NCBI RefSeq assembly: GCF_963675165.1
Contig: NC_087377.1
Location: forward strand, 7,891,122-7,955,121
Direction: 5' to 3'
Length of the DNA stretch: 64,000 bases
Source: Halichondria panicea
Lineage: Eukaryota > Porifera > Demospongiae > Suberitida > Halichondriidae
Shown piece after piece: positions 1 through 10,854 of the stretch; position 1 is the first letter of the stretch, and the number at the start of each line of letters is the position of its first letter. A program made the translations under genes and the position numbers. Under the pieces are notes generated by a model, which searched no databases, was not told the origin of the DNA, and was given only the letters and a program-made list of their open reading frames with translations.

Positions 1-540
1 CTTTAGTGACCCTGTTCCATTGTTTCTGGACCTGGTACAGGATCACTTCAGTTATAAGTAACGCATGTGCAAGTTCTGTTCAAGCTACATTTTGCTCGCT
101 TTTATTAGACAACGAAGCTTTAACACCGAAAGCTGCCACTATTAGAAGTACTGACTTGTTGTGTGGAGGCTACCCATGCTGTAAACGCAGTGCTAGAGCA
201 TCCAGGTAAGCAGACCCAGTCACAAGCTTTTTAGCTTTTGCTCGTTTTTATTTGACAACAAAGGTTTAACATGAAATTCTGCCACTATTAAAATTAATAA
301 CTTGTTGTATGAAGGCTATCCATGCTGTAAACGCAGTGCCATGGCATGCAGGTGAGTAGACTCACACATTACAAACAAACAAACAGACCAACGGACTACT
401 ATACCCGTGGCCGCCCACGCGCGCCTCGGGTAACAAACCAACAGACTACTATACCTGTGGCAGCCCACGCGCCTCGGGTAACAAACAGACAGACTACTAT
501 AACCCGTGGCCACCCACGCGCCTCGGGTTAACAAATGCCA
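1..540 (+). repeat. R1 family repeat, copy 1 (cut by window edge)
   Basis: The sequence matches 37942-38370 closely from the first base, so the element begins outside the window. It contains an internal tandem duplication of about 137 bases (91-225, then 226-380), each unit including the phrase CATGCTGTAAACGCAGTGC. It ends in a small minisatellite of roughly 50-base units (about 386-535) built on ACTATACCCGTGG and CGCCTCGGGTAAC. No coding signature is seen and the ORFs here are chance. Other copies lie at 17645-18215 (minus), 37648-38370 (+), 44970-45155 (+, partial) and 51200-51450 (minus, partial). The transposon class is unknown because no TIR or convincing TSD is visible. Confidence 0.75.
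386..535 (+). repeat. minisatellite at the end of R1 copy 1
   Basis: Three successive units of about 50 bases each carry GACTACTATA, CCCGTGG, CCACGCG and CCTCGGGTAAC. The other R1 copies have one such unit, so the array expanded in this copy. Confidence 0.7.
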
Positions 541-589
541 TAGACTAGGATCTACAACTGTAGTAACCACAGACCGTGCTCAGTGGCGT

Positions 590-690
590 GTACAATGGGG
601 GGCTTTGGGGGCTTGAGCACCCCCCTGTCCTCCCAGACAACCATGAAATATCACTCAGTAGCTAGCTAGCTAACTGTGCAGCTCCAGAGA
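590..690. repeat. fragment of a GAGCACCCCC-type element end
   Basis: The stretch GGGGGCTTGAGCACCCCCCT resembles ends near 2845-2890 and 5010-5075, where similar gag-cac-ccc strings precede CGCCCCTG. It is probably a transposon terminus. No pair of ends could be assigned. Confidence 0.3.
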
Positions 691-692
691 TA

Positions 693-1082
693 CAGGGTTT
701 TGCAGAATCTTTGAAATAGAGGGTGTAGAGCGTTCCTTATATGGATATCTAATGTTTACACATTGAGGTGTCATATACACATTGTGGTGAAATGCCAAGT
801 CTGATTGGGAAGCAAAATTCAAAAACAAAATGGCTTTTTCTTGTGAAAAAAGCTGACCAAGGGGATATAAGGTGGAGAATAGTGCATCAGACAGAGCTGC
901 TTGGACTGTCTTATCAAAGTGTTGCTGAGAATCTTCAAGTTGATCCATCAACTGTTTGGAATAGTGCATTGTTGACATGCTGACTAAGATCTACAACTTT
1001 ATGGTTGACCACAGATAACCTTATAAGGAACGCTCAACGCAAAACGCTTTTTTGTGGATATTGCAGATTCTGCAAAACCCTG
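693..1082 (+). mobile_element. Tc1/mariner-like deletion derivative, copy 1
   Basis: The element starts CAGGGTTTTGCAGAATCTTT and ends with the reverse complement of nearly the same string. It is flanked by TA on both sides (691-692 and 1083-1084), the TSD of Tc1/mariner elements. A + strand reading frame from about 791 to 980 keeps a helix-turn-helix-like segment with core LSYQSVAENLQVDPSTVW, as in the N-terminal DNA-binding part of Tc1-type transposases. No catalytic DDE/D segment is left, so the element is non-autonomous. A sibling in opposite orientation lies at 20636-21028. The family call rests on the TA duplication and the HTH. Confidence 0.75.
791..983 (+). pseudogene. N-terminal fragment of a transposase (HTH only)
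   Basis: About 63 residues of open frame lie inside the 390-base TA-flanked element. The recognisable part is a predicted helix-turn-helix (SYQSVAENLQVDPSTVW), preceded by a basic stretch. The frame stops soon after and no catalytic domain follows. The minus-strand frame over the same bases (670-978) looks like a shadow. Confidence 0.5.
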
Positions 1083-1084
1083 TA

Positions 1085-2375
1085 CATGCAGCTCTATCTC
1101 ATTGACACAACGACAAGTCATGATCTACCACGCCCAATTGAGCATGCGCAATCAGTATTGCCATTCCAATGGTTATGTAATGCTAAATAGCTGATCAAGA
1201 TCCTCTGCACTCTCCCAGTCACCTCTTGCTCCACTGAGAGATACTGAGAAGCAATGACTAACACCAGAATGACTGGACATCCCCATTGCAGTGATTGACC
1301 AGTTTGCTAGGATGTACCCCAGGAGAATAGTGCATGGAGATCCTACAAGATGACTGACTCATAATTATCACGCTATGAGATCCCATTTGAGTGTATTTAG
1401 CAGGGAACTATGAGCTATAGTACCGGTACTATAGATTGCTCTGGACTACAAACTACAACATTGTATTGTCATTTACAAGAAGATACACATGTAATAACAT
1501 AAAAACTAGTGTTCAAGCTGGCGCTGTGCTAATGCCTCTCGCCATGTTTTTGCTTTCGCTCAAAAGTATTAGAGTGTTATCTATAATGAATTTTATATTA
1601 AAGTTAGCTTATCTATATAAAGTCACTGAGAAGAAAAGACTTATTTACATGCATCTATTGTAAGTTATTATTTTTTGTATTATGTGGCTTACCAGGACAT
1701 CAAGAAAGAAGAAAATTGATTCTTCCAGGATCTGTAGTTCAGTGTATATAATATCTAAGAAGAAAAGACCTGTGTACATGCATATTGTTATCTATATTGT
1801 TATATGGTAGTGTTTTGTGGCTTACCAGGCCCTCAAGACAAAGATGATTCTGCCAGGAGGATCTGGATCTGGATCTTGGATATTATTTTCTCACACATGG
1901 GGAATGAGCGCGCATGCGCATTACATCCACAGGAATAATTAAAGGGTGTGTCCAAAGAGATCAATTTTACAAATGGCTACTGTACTGCTAGCTAGCTGTT
2001 TTAACAGATATTTTCTGAGTATTGTAGCTAACAAAAAGCTAGCGCTTTAGTGCAAGGCTAACTCATATGTTGAATAGAAAGTTTGTGCGGACAGATGATG
2101 CTATGAAAGATTCTGAAGAGACTGCAACAGCCTTCAATGTGAGTCAAACTAGCCATAACTCGAGAAAGAAGCTTTAGTTTGCTAATCCACGAATCAAAAT
2201 CCAAGAGAACGTGGCTAGAAGCCTATAGAAGCTGTTAGTTTTCGTCGCATTGTAACCGTTGAGCAGTTATAGCTGGAATACACACACACACACACAGACA
2301 GACACACACACAGTCAGCTTTACCGTATCCCTCGTGCGGCTACGCCTCGAGGCATAATTACTGTAGCTAGATGCT
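1085..2375. other. no gene seen; short duplicated motif and CA tract
   Basis: No supported ORF is present. Two diverged copies of an approximately 110-base unit follow each other (about 1628-1735 and 1757-1868), both with AGAAGAAAAGAC and TGGCTTACCAGG. A CA-rich microsatellite occupies about 2280-2311. Confidence 0.5.
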
Positions 2376-2378
2376 TTA

Positions 2379-2644
2379 GGCCACTCCAAGTGACACTCTG
2401 GTTTCTGGTCCTGAAGTTTTTCTAATTGCATGCGGGCGGGCGGCTTTTCTCATTATGTCATTATCAATTTCACCTCATTATTTTGCAAATGAATATCATT
2501 ATCACACTATTTTGTACCACATGGACCATTCTGCGCATGCGTAGTAGAAATAATGAGATAGAAATCCAATAATGAGATAGAAATCCAAGAATAAAATCTG
2601 ATGCGGGCGGTGGACCAGAAACCAGAGTATCACTTGGAGTGGCC
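2379..2644. mobile_element. Harbinger-like MITE with TTA duplication
   Basis: Left end GGCCACTCCAAGTGACACTC matches the reverse complement of the right end, GAGTATCACTTGGAGTGGCC. TTA stands directly outside both ends (2376-2378 and 2645-2647). PIF/Harbinger elements duplicate three bases, typically TWA, and often begin GGCC or GGG, so this superfamily is favoured. The inside has no coding capacity. Confidence 0.7.
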
Positions 2645-2984
2645 TTATCTAGTAACATAGTAACAGAACTATAGAATAGAAGAGAGAAGCTCTAGAGGAG
2701 AATAGTAGGAGCTGCTCTTTTCTTGGGCAGTGTGCTGTACTTTTTTTGCTGCAAGGCTGCATGGGGGAGGAGCTGGATGTATGAAAGATGCGCCGCAATA
2801 AATGAGGGGGCGTAAAATCGCGCGCGCGGCCCCAATTTTTTCTGTATTCTTGAGCACCCTCCTGCTTCAATCTCTAGAAACGCCCCTGGTGCTCTATTAT
2901 TCTGTGGTTGGCATTTTTGGAACAGTTTGGTAGTTAGAGCACGGCTGGGGTAGTTAGAGCACGGTTGGTGGTCAAAATAATTGA

Positions 2985-3410
2985 TTTTTAAGCCATCGAA
3001 TTTTATAATAGCTACAACTGCTCCATGGTTGCAATGCGAGTACAGCTAAGTGATTCTATAAGCTTCTAGCAATGCTATCTTGCTAACAAAGGCTTTATTC
3101 TCGAGTAAAGGCTAGTTTTGCTTACCAGTACGTTGAAGGCCATTGCACTCTCCAGAATTAGAAATAGCAAAATCTTTTCGTAGAAGGTTGCTATTCTACT
3201 TAGTAGTTAGCTCTATACTAGAGCCGATAGCTATTGGTAGCTGCAAGAAGCTAAAAACTACAAACCAGTTAATGCACTGTTTTACGCTCGTGCTCAATGG
3301 ATATTATTGGCCTCGCGGAAGTTCTCGAAGCATCATGTAGCACTCGGCTTCGCCTCGAGCTACATAAGCTTCTCGAACTTCCGCTTGGCCAATAATATAG
3401 CAGGGGCTAT
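2985..3410. repeat. dispersed repeat with an imperfect palindrome
   Basis: About 3180-3260 recurs near 63730-63800 (shared CTACTTAGTAGTTAGCTC and AGCTATTGGTAGCTGCAAGA). At 3300-3400 an imperfect inverted repeat folds the strand: TTGGCC, CGGAAGTTC and the tail of CATGTAGC return in reverse complement on the other side of GGCTTCGCC. No gene is supported. Confidence 0.5.
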
Positions 3411-3430
3411 CCTAGGATTCAGCAGAGATA

Positions 3431-4180
3431 CAAAAGAAAGGGGATTGGAAACGACCGCCCACGCCCTATGTAAAAGGACTGACATCCGGTGAAGCACTCC
3501 GTGTAATTATTGCGCTCGCAAATAATTACATGGAAAAGTTTTATATCCCTGGTTTCTAGCTCTCCTATCCACTAGAGATCACTCAGGGCCTGGGAGATAC
3601 TTGAGAGAAGTAAGCTTATACCACTGACAAGCTCTAAGTCCGTTGTCTTTACTCTGTTTCCAATTTTTTTGAGTTTAGCTTGAATTACTCTATGTCAACT
3701 TTTCTCTGTCCCTCCTGTGAAGTCAAAACAGCAAAGGACATTGCTTGACTTGGTTATTATGTATCTAAGTGCTACATAGAATGGCTTCATGCTATAAATA
3801 AGCTGTACTGTTCATAAACGTTTGCAGTATAGTCCTTCAAACTGCTTTAGTATACTTTTAGACACGCCACGGGCCTGTCCCTCCTACGACTTCATAGTAA
3901 AGGCTATTTCTTCTTGCATAGCATTTATTTGTCTAGTAATAGTGGCTGCATGGCTTAGTCGACTTTTTAGAGCTAAATTCTCTTTACTTTTTAGAAAAAT
4001 CAACATTAAAAATGATCAATTTCACTGTTTCTATGTACAGCACATTGTAGAGCAGTCAAGACTGGTAATGAGCATGCTGACTATAAATATAATCCTTTGT
4101 AGTTTTAGCCACGCCCTATAACGCGGAATGCTTCACGCAAAAATTTCATAAAAATTTCGTTTCCAATCCCCTTTCTTTTG
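3431..4180. mobile_element. TIR element, 750 bases
   Basis: Left end CAAAAGAAAGGGGATTGGAA is matched by the reverse complement at the right end, TTCCAATCCCCTTTCTTTTG, with TA outside each end. The inner TIR string GGGGATTGGAAAC is shared with the CATAGATAG family at 8559-10117 and 48335-49211, so it may belong there and the TA could be part of the TIR. The ORFs inside are not convincing. Confidence 0.6.
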
Positions 4181-4182
4181 TA

Positions 4183-5150
4183 TGGAGGTGCTCATTGAGC
4201 GCGAAGCGCGCCGCAAAATTTAAACCACGCCCACTTCGGGGAAGTCACGCCCCTTTTGTCGGCAACGCCCACTGTTTTCTAGATGGTGCACAGTACAACA
4301 TCAGCAAGTCAAGAATGTTTATGACCAGAAGCTCAATTCGCCTGGGATGGCAAACTCTAGCCAACTCTTCTTAAGGTATGTCAAATGTCAATGCAATCAT
4401 GTCTAGTCTACTCTGTGTAAATGTAGAAGTGTAAGTGATGATAAACGTTTGTTCCTTTGCTTGATCTGACGACAGTCTTGATTCTTTTCTTTTCAGGCCA
4501 CTAAAAGATTGATCAGCTTACCAGGAGGTGACAGGCAGCGTACAAAGTATGACCACCAGTACCTTGATGTTGAGGAAAAGAGACTTTGTAGTTTACATTG
4601 CAAACATTGATTATTATTAATTTATTGTACATACATGTAGGCTTAATTATATAATTATACTATACATTCATGTACCTCATGTACCTGGATCCAAGAACCT
4701 TGTCGTGCTGCATGTTGTGAAGCAATCAAGTGTTCTATGTGTTTGATACAGCAAACCACTTCCTGCTGCCTAGCCTTATTATTGAGCCCCTCCCCACTCT
4801 TTACTAGTTCCCATGGATATCCCAGTAACGATCGAAGAAAAGTAAGTTTTTTAGGCCAGCTTAGCTAGCTAGCTAGATCTAACTGGTATAAAGTTATTGT
4901 AACTATCACTATTAAGCTGTAGATAGCTGCAGTAAGTGTAGCTTCCTTCTAGCCAGCCAGTGATGGTTGAACTATCTACTTGAGCTTCTCTGAGTCTGTA
5001 TAGGGTGCTGGAGCACCAGAGTCTGGATGGGGGTGCTGGAGCACCCTAAGCACCACCCTGTGTACGCCCCTGATCCATAGAGCACTCGCAACCGTGCATT
5101 AACTAGTACTTAAATTCCTAAGGTCTTGCCGTGAAAAGGACTATTGCTCT
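4183..5150. other. no gene seen
   Basis: AT-rich sequence with CTAG-rich patches (near 4860) and a GAGCACC-type element end near 5010-5075. A pyrimidine-rich AG occurs near 4497, but no open exon chain follows it. Confidence 0.4.
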
Positions 5151-5153
5151 AGC

Positions 5154-5940
5154 TCTGTAGCTAGCTATAGCTGTAGGGTCCGCAATGGGAAAAATAAAAG
5201 TGAACTATCAGTCTCAAACTTCTGCTGTATACTCTAGTACATGATAGCAATACAGCAGCTGCACCTTTAAATTCCAGTTTCCGTTACTCTTTTTCTTGCA
5301 GTGGTGCTCTTTAATTTACAAAATTTGCCTGAAAGTTCAAAGGTCATAGCAGGCTCTAATAAGGCCATGCAAAGTCAATTTGTAGTTTCTAATGTTCAAT
5401 GTGACACTGGGGTTCAATTATGGGATGCATACACTAATTAAAATATAAACACCCTCCCCGCCAGATGGTAAGCAATGAGGAATTCATTTGATATTTGATA
5501 TATGAACTACTTAGGCTTAGTACTTTCTGAAAACCATATGCGAGACTTGCAAATTCAACAACATTACAAGTAAATTATCAAAATGCTTGACCTACTATAT
5601 GCTGCTAGCCTTGAAATACCTACCTGTGAGAATCTTTGCTCGGTTTATATGTGATGTATATGCCCCCAGTTAATTCAGTAATCGATCCAGTGCAAAAGTT
5701 AGTATGATAGTTGATCAGATTGTTCAAAAATGACACTTTATTAGAGCCTGCTATGACCTTTGAACTTTCAGGCAAATTTTGTAAATTAAAGAGCACCACT
5801 ACAAGAAAAAGACGGAAACTGGAATTTAAAGGTGCAGCTGTATTGCTATCATGTACTAGAGTATACAGCAGAAGTTTGAGACTGATACGTTCACTTTTAT
5901 TTTTCCCATTGCGGACCCTACAGCTATAGCTAGCTACAGA
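5154..5940. mobile_element. long inverted-repeat element, about 790 bases
   Basis: Arms of roughly 200 bases (about 5154-5363 and 5741-5940) are near reverse complements, including GGGTCCGCAATGGGAAAAAT on the left and its complement on the right. An approximately 60-base piece of the right arm is repeated directly afterwards (about 5941-6002). Class and TSD are not clear. The 122-residue minus-strand ORF here only reads the arms. Confidence 0.65.
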
Positions 5941-6469
5941 GAAACAGCAGAAGTTTGAGACTGATACGTTCACTTTCATTTTTCCCATTGCGAACCCTAT
6001 AATAGCTGTCCGTCCGTCTAGTAGCTAACTAATTATGAGCAAGCAAATTAACTCAAGAATACTGACTAATCTTGTAAGTAAAGCATGCATTGTGTCACTG
6101 TCATACCTTTTATATACTACCGGCTTTGAAGCTCAGGCTGTTCGTATATTAAACCGAAATTGGATAATTATTACAGGTGCTGTGGGCTATTTATATTGCT
6201 CAGATTGGCTCAAAGCTAAAAGGTGAGTGAGGCTAGATATACCCCTAGTCTAGGTACATTAGATGTGCAAGTAGTGTAATTTGTGTATTGTGCATTGTTC
6301 AGGTTCCCTGTTTGCAGTATTCATACTGCTATTTTTTGTTAACCTTTGCATTTGTTGCTATAATACGACATATTTTCACAGTAAATTGTGTGTGACCCTT
6401 TAGCTCAGTGAAATTAATGTTCATAGCGTTTCTAATTACGCGCAAGTGGTATCATTAGCCTCCTTCATT

Positions 6470-6650
6470 GCACTGCTACTGACTGCTTGCGCATGTGCAA
6501 AACATAAAATTTATCGGAGAAAATATCCTAAAAGTCATACACAGAGCTATATAAATTATATAGCTATGTATATATGTATATAGCCAGCTAGAGACAGAGC
6601 TATAGGTTTGTTGTAAAGCTATTTTCTTTCTGACACCTCATTTTTGTGGC
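6470..6650. repeat. dispersed repeat shared with about 27870-28100
   Basis: GACTGCTTGCGCATG and the later CAGAGCTATATA and AGAGACAGAGCT blocks occur in the same order near 27875-28085. No coding content. Confidence 0.5.
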
Positions 6651-6676
6651 CATTTGGGACACAGCACACTACTTAG

Positions 6677-7552
6677 CAGTGGCGTAGGAAGATTTTTTGC
6701 AAGGGGGGGGCTTACAGTAGTTTGGCCACGCCCTCCCCAACTTTGTATTCGACTGAAAGAGACTGGAATTCGAGACTAGGCTCATACTGTCATAGATCAA
6801 TCATTATCTCTGTGGTAGATCTATCACTTTGCACTTTAGACTTTTGAAACCTAGCCCATTATGAAATAATCACGTAATTTACAGTTTAATAGCATGCAGC
6901 CAGCCAGCATGCTGTACTGTAGCTTAGCTAGCTCAACAGTTCAAGCCAGAGGAGGTACGACAAGCGGTTAAGTTCACGTGGCTGTTATTTCTTGATTGAG
7001 GCAAGAAAGACAAAAAAGTCGTTAAAAATACATTCCAATGACGACATTCAACTGGTGGCAAGTAAGCGCCATAAAGAGACAAGTTTAGAGCATAAAACTC
7101 AGTGAATTTGTTGCTGGCTAGTAGCTAGAGTTTTACAAGTACAGATTAGATTTGTTGTACGAACCAAGGCTCAGATGTTGGCAGTGATCCTATCCTGAAT
7201 GCAGGCACAGAATACTTATTAAATACTCTAAAACAGAATTACACTAAAAACAATAATATCTCAAAATCTAAGTGGTGGTTGAAACTGGTTGAAAAGCTAT
7301 TTCACATCAGTATAAGCAATCAACCAGCCTGATCTTAGAAACATCAAGTGTATTTCGAAAGATACACGCCAAACCAAATCCACTATCAAAGTACACAGTC
7401 TTGAATGATATTCATGCACAAGTTAATGAGATTCTTGATCCTTTTGGCTGGTCATGTGACCGTGTCGTACCTCCTCTGAGTTCAAGCTAAACATTGCTCT
7501 CCAACAAGGGGGAGCTCCAGCCCCTGGAGCCACCCCACTTCCTACGCCACTG
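6677..7552. mobile_element. DNA transposon with 5-bp TSD (CTTAG)
   Basis: Left end CAGTGGCGTAGGAAG is the exact reverse complement of the right end CTTCCTACGCCACTG. CTTAG flanks both ends (6672-6676 and 7553-7557), giving a 5-base TSD. An internal part (about 7130-7480) recurs inverted at about 49310-49700. A lone end of the same family is at about 25035-25065. No transposase is recognised. The superfamily is not assigned; 5 bases fits neither Tc1, Harbinger nor typical hAT elements. Confidence 0.75.
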
Positions 7553-7564
7553 CTTAGTATTAGC

Positions 7565-8265
7565 TTTATCATAGGTGCTATAGGATGACAAGCATGAAAA
7601 AGTGCTTTCTAGCTACTTCAAGTCACAAAAATCAAGATTATATTTTCTTAATTTCCAAATGATACTCACTATCAGGGGGCATAATTATGTATGTATAAGG
7701 GTCTTTGCATTAGACACAATAAGTTTCCCGGGTTTTCGCAGGAGTTTTAAAGGCGAAACACGGATGGTTTCAGCATACGTGTTTCCCCGCGGTTTTAATC
7801 GAGGCTTACTTCCAACGTGGGGGTCTAAACCATGATAATTGTTTTTGCTGCATGTAAAATGTCGATCCATGAGCAGTTTTGCTGCTAAACGTCAACTTCA
7901 TCAACTACTTGTGGCCATTTGGGACACAGCACACTACTTAGACAGAATCCTATAGCTACATGTATGTTATAGTACGTATTTAGCTAAACTAACACAAGCA
8001 TGAAAAATGCTCTGTGTTAGACTAGCTACTTCACAACAATCAGGATCATATTTTTTCATTTCCAAATGATACTTACCATCGAGGGACACTTGGAGGGGTC
8101 TTTGAGACGCATGCATAAGACTCAATAAGTTTTCCGGGAAAGTTATTATCAAGTTCCCGAGGTAAAAGCGAAACACAGATTGTTTCTGAGCTACCACATA
8201 GAATTCATTGTGGAAGCATCACGTGAACCACTTCCGTTGCCAATCCCTCTCTATTCAACCTATAT
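7565..8265. repeat. tandemly duplicated transposon interior
   Basis: Two diverged direct copies (about 7585-7800 and 7965-8200) share AAGCATGAAAAA, TTTCCAAATGATACT and GCGAAACAC blocks. The same unit occurs inverted at about 49735-49990. The right end near 8230-8260 (CTTCCGTTGCCAATCCCTCT) resembles the TIR of the CATAGATAG family. No gene is supported. Confidence 0.5.
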
Positions 8266-8558
8266 GGTTTTACTGAGCATAATTATACGATGTTATCCAA
8301 AGCCCCCCGGATACCGGAGTGATCAAGATTTAACGCATGTGCAAGCAGTCAATACCAGGCCCACTTCTGATGAAGTGTGACCTGGGATTGATAAGGTGGC
8401 ATATTTTTGCGGATGTTATTTCAATTAGAGTAAAATCGAAAAATAATTGTACTGGAAAATACAATGATACGCACCACTAGCCTCGATCCCAGGTCGCACT
8501 TGATCAGGGAAGTGATAATAGAAGCGCCAAATTCACTAAATTGTTACTTGTGTCGAGG

Positions 8559-10117
8559 CATAGATAGTAGAGGAAGGGGATTGGAAACACAGGCAATTAG
8601 CACTATTTCACACGGACCGTCCTCAATTATAGCCGCGACCATGGATGCAGCTTAAAGTGCTGAGCTTGCAATAAACTTTTTGTGCACTAATGCACTAATG
8701 GAAGTTTATGCTAAACTAAAAGCTTAAGCAAGCTTACAGTGGTTTTCCTTACCTTTGCAGGCTATACTGCAAGAGCACTGCAACCACAATGTAGTAAATA
8801 TAGTATTTTGGTTGGCTTCTGTTATGATTGTTAGTAACAAGCCAACAAAATTACTTGCTATGGCCTGCAAAATGCAAACTGTAACTGGTTTTAATTTGGC
8901 AATTTCAAAACTGCCAAATTAGTGGACCTAATTGCTGTAGTAGCCTAAGACGTCAAATTAAAAATCGCCAAATTCTAATAGCTCACTCGCCAAATAATTA
9001 TAATAGCCGCTAAATGTTCCAGGTGTCTCATATTTTGTCTGACTGAAGTGATGGTAGCTCAGCTAACTTGTTGCTTGGTTCATTGTGGCTAAAACTTGTA
9101 TGCATAGCTATAGGGAGCGGAGGGCCTATATTTACTAGGCTCAAAATTGGATATTTCCGAAAGCAGCTTGTTGACCTCAAGCATTATAATTATAGAAGGA
9201 GTGCTGTGAAAGTAGAGTAGTAACCCCTTGAGTTGTGTGAAAAGTCTGCAATAGCCAGTATTTTACCCATCATTGATTTTTGTGATGTGTGGGTGGACTA
9301 AAATAACACAGACAGGTAATCAGTACATTGTGGTTGCAGTGCTCTTGGAGTATAGCCTGCAAAGGTATGGAAAACCACTGTATGATCATGCATAGACAAC
9401 AATGAACAATCAATAAAAGGTATAAGCATGATCTAAACATAATTATACATGAATTATCAATGTTCTTCCAGTGATTTCTCAGTCCAAGTTCTTGCCACAC
9501 ATCGACACTGCGGTGACAAAATCAGAGCATGAATAGTGATTTTCAAAATCTAATGGATTGGAAGCAATAATATGGGCATTGATCTTTAATATTGCCGAGT
9601 CTCGAATATAAACTCAGCTTAGTTATGGAGATGCTACCCCGCAAAGATGGCTAGTGGAAATCAACAAATCGGTCAATAACTCGAGAAGTATGATATCCCT
9701 ACTTCCAATATATAGCTGAAGCAATAAACTACCATCATGTACTACTACTGTGATCATTCATTTACAATAGATGCAATTCATAAGTCAGTTCTTACCCCAC
9801 AAATAAAAAGAAGAAGCTAAGTGTTGTAAAATCTTCAAATTTTGTGTGCTACCAAAGAGTGAACATGACTTCTAGCTAGTAATAATGTTTCATTTTGTAC
9901 CTAGCCATGCCTCAAGACAAATTTTAGGGCTATTCATACATTTACTTACCTAGTATCCTCTCATTTGCTTCTTTTCAAAAGCTTCTCTTGACCTCAAAAC
10001 CAGTAAAATCACACCTCAAGGTGTCATAGGTTGCCACGCGCACGGTCCCAGAGGCCTTACATTGCAAGCATAAGCTCACGTGATCCCGTTTCCAATCCCC
10101 TTCCTCTACTATCTATG
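8559..10117. mobile_element. CATAGATAG-family DNA transposon with 7-bp TSD
   Basis: Left terminus CATAGATAGTAGAGGAAGGG is mirrored at the right end, CCCTTCCTCTACTATCTATG. GTCGAGG directly flanks both ends (8552-8558 and 10118-10124), a 7-base TSD. The 1559-base element contains a second, younger element (8737-9380). No transposase is seen. A relative with its own 7-base duplication is at 48335-49211, and partial ends occur near 32402-32411 with 38877, 8260 and 50226. Confidence 0.75.
8737..9380. mobile_element. nested TA-flanked MITE
   Basis: Starts CAGTGGTTTTCCTTACCTTT. The right end is its reverse complement with a few changes, and the TIR runs for about 60 bases. TA flanks both ends (8735-8736 and 9381-9382), so Tc1/mariner-like mobilisation is likely. 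It lies wholly inside 8559-10117 and is therefore younger than its host element. Confidence 0.7.
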
Positions 10118-10598
10118 GTCGAGGGTAAGCTCACGACTGCATGCAAGCTGCAGAACTAAAAAATGCTAGAGTGCATAGTGACTATTGCTGTTGCTGAGTC
10201 AGCTTATTTTGTTCTTGCGCTATGTTATGCTTATAAGCCACCAACTGTGAAATTAATAATAATGCTGTTTGAGTTTAGAACTATTTCGAAAGGACCTTTG
10301 TTTATTTTGCTGTGGTGCTTAGCTAATTAGAAAGCACATGGACTGTACTCTTCCGATGGCCTCAAAAAATTCTTTAAAGCAGTAAACGTGCAGAAAGAAC
10401 GCATGCCATTGAATATAGTCTCACAAGCCACGCTCGTTCACACGAAGGGTTTGGCAACAGTGTGCACGTCCCCAGTGGAATTTAACCCAGTCCAGTTAAA
10501 TTATATGGAATAAGCTCTGAATTGTTTATGTTGCAAATAAAAGAAAGAGTTGTACAGAAAATAAATGGCCGATTAACAGTTGACTTGTCCTGTTGGAA

Positions 10599-10629
10599 AT
10601 GTGGTGTGTAGTGTTAGAAATCGTTTTAT
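10599..10629 (+). CDS. possible signal-peptide exon of the Ig/FN3/sushi receptor
   Basis: An ATG opens a short hydrophobic frame (MWCVVLEIVL) that reaches a GTGAGA donor with one base left over. That is the phase needed by the first certain exon at 10855. The hydrophobic core is short for a signal peptide. The alternative start is the in-frame ATG at 10785, which would read through the acceptor and give a weakly hydrophobic leader. Confidence 0.25.
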
Positions 10630-10854
10630 GTGAGATTATTCTCTTTTATGTCTGCAGGAACTAAACTAACATGTTAGGCATATTGATTTATTAAATTGCG
10701 ATAGCTATTTAATCAATGAGACACTCAAGCTAGCGTTATTTATATGCATGTACAGTGTAGTATATACCTGCTTCTGTTATAACAATGCAAATTTTAAATA
10801 TAGGTGTAAAACCGTACCGTAATAATTGTTTCTTGTACATGTACCTATATACAG

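Noticed and set aside
386-535. CRISPR-like array of regularly spaced repeats
   Set aside because: Units are contiguous and similar throughout, without unique spacers, in a eukaryotic transposon end; it is a minisatellite.
316-570. Minus-strand ORF of 84 codons
   Set aside because: It reads through the R1 minisatellite in the wrong sense; its repeats of residues come from the DNA repeat.
5620-5988. Minus-strand ORF of 122 codons
   Set aside because: It lies wholly in the arms of the inverted-repeat element at 5154-5940 and its extension; no domain or splice support.
10160-10330. Possible hydrophobic leader upstream of the receptor (ATG near 10163)
   Set aside because: Part of it (ACTATTGCTGTTGCTGAGTC) recurs at 30852-30871 in unrelated sequence, so it is a dispersed repeat, and no donor of the needed phase follows.
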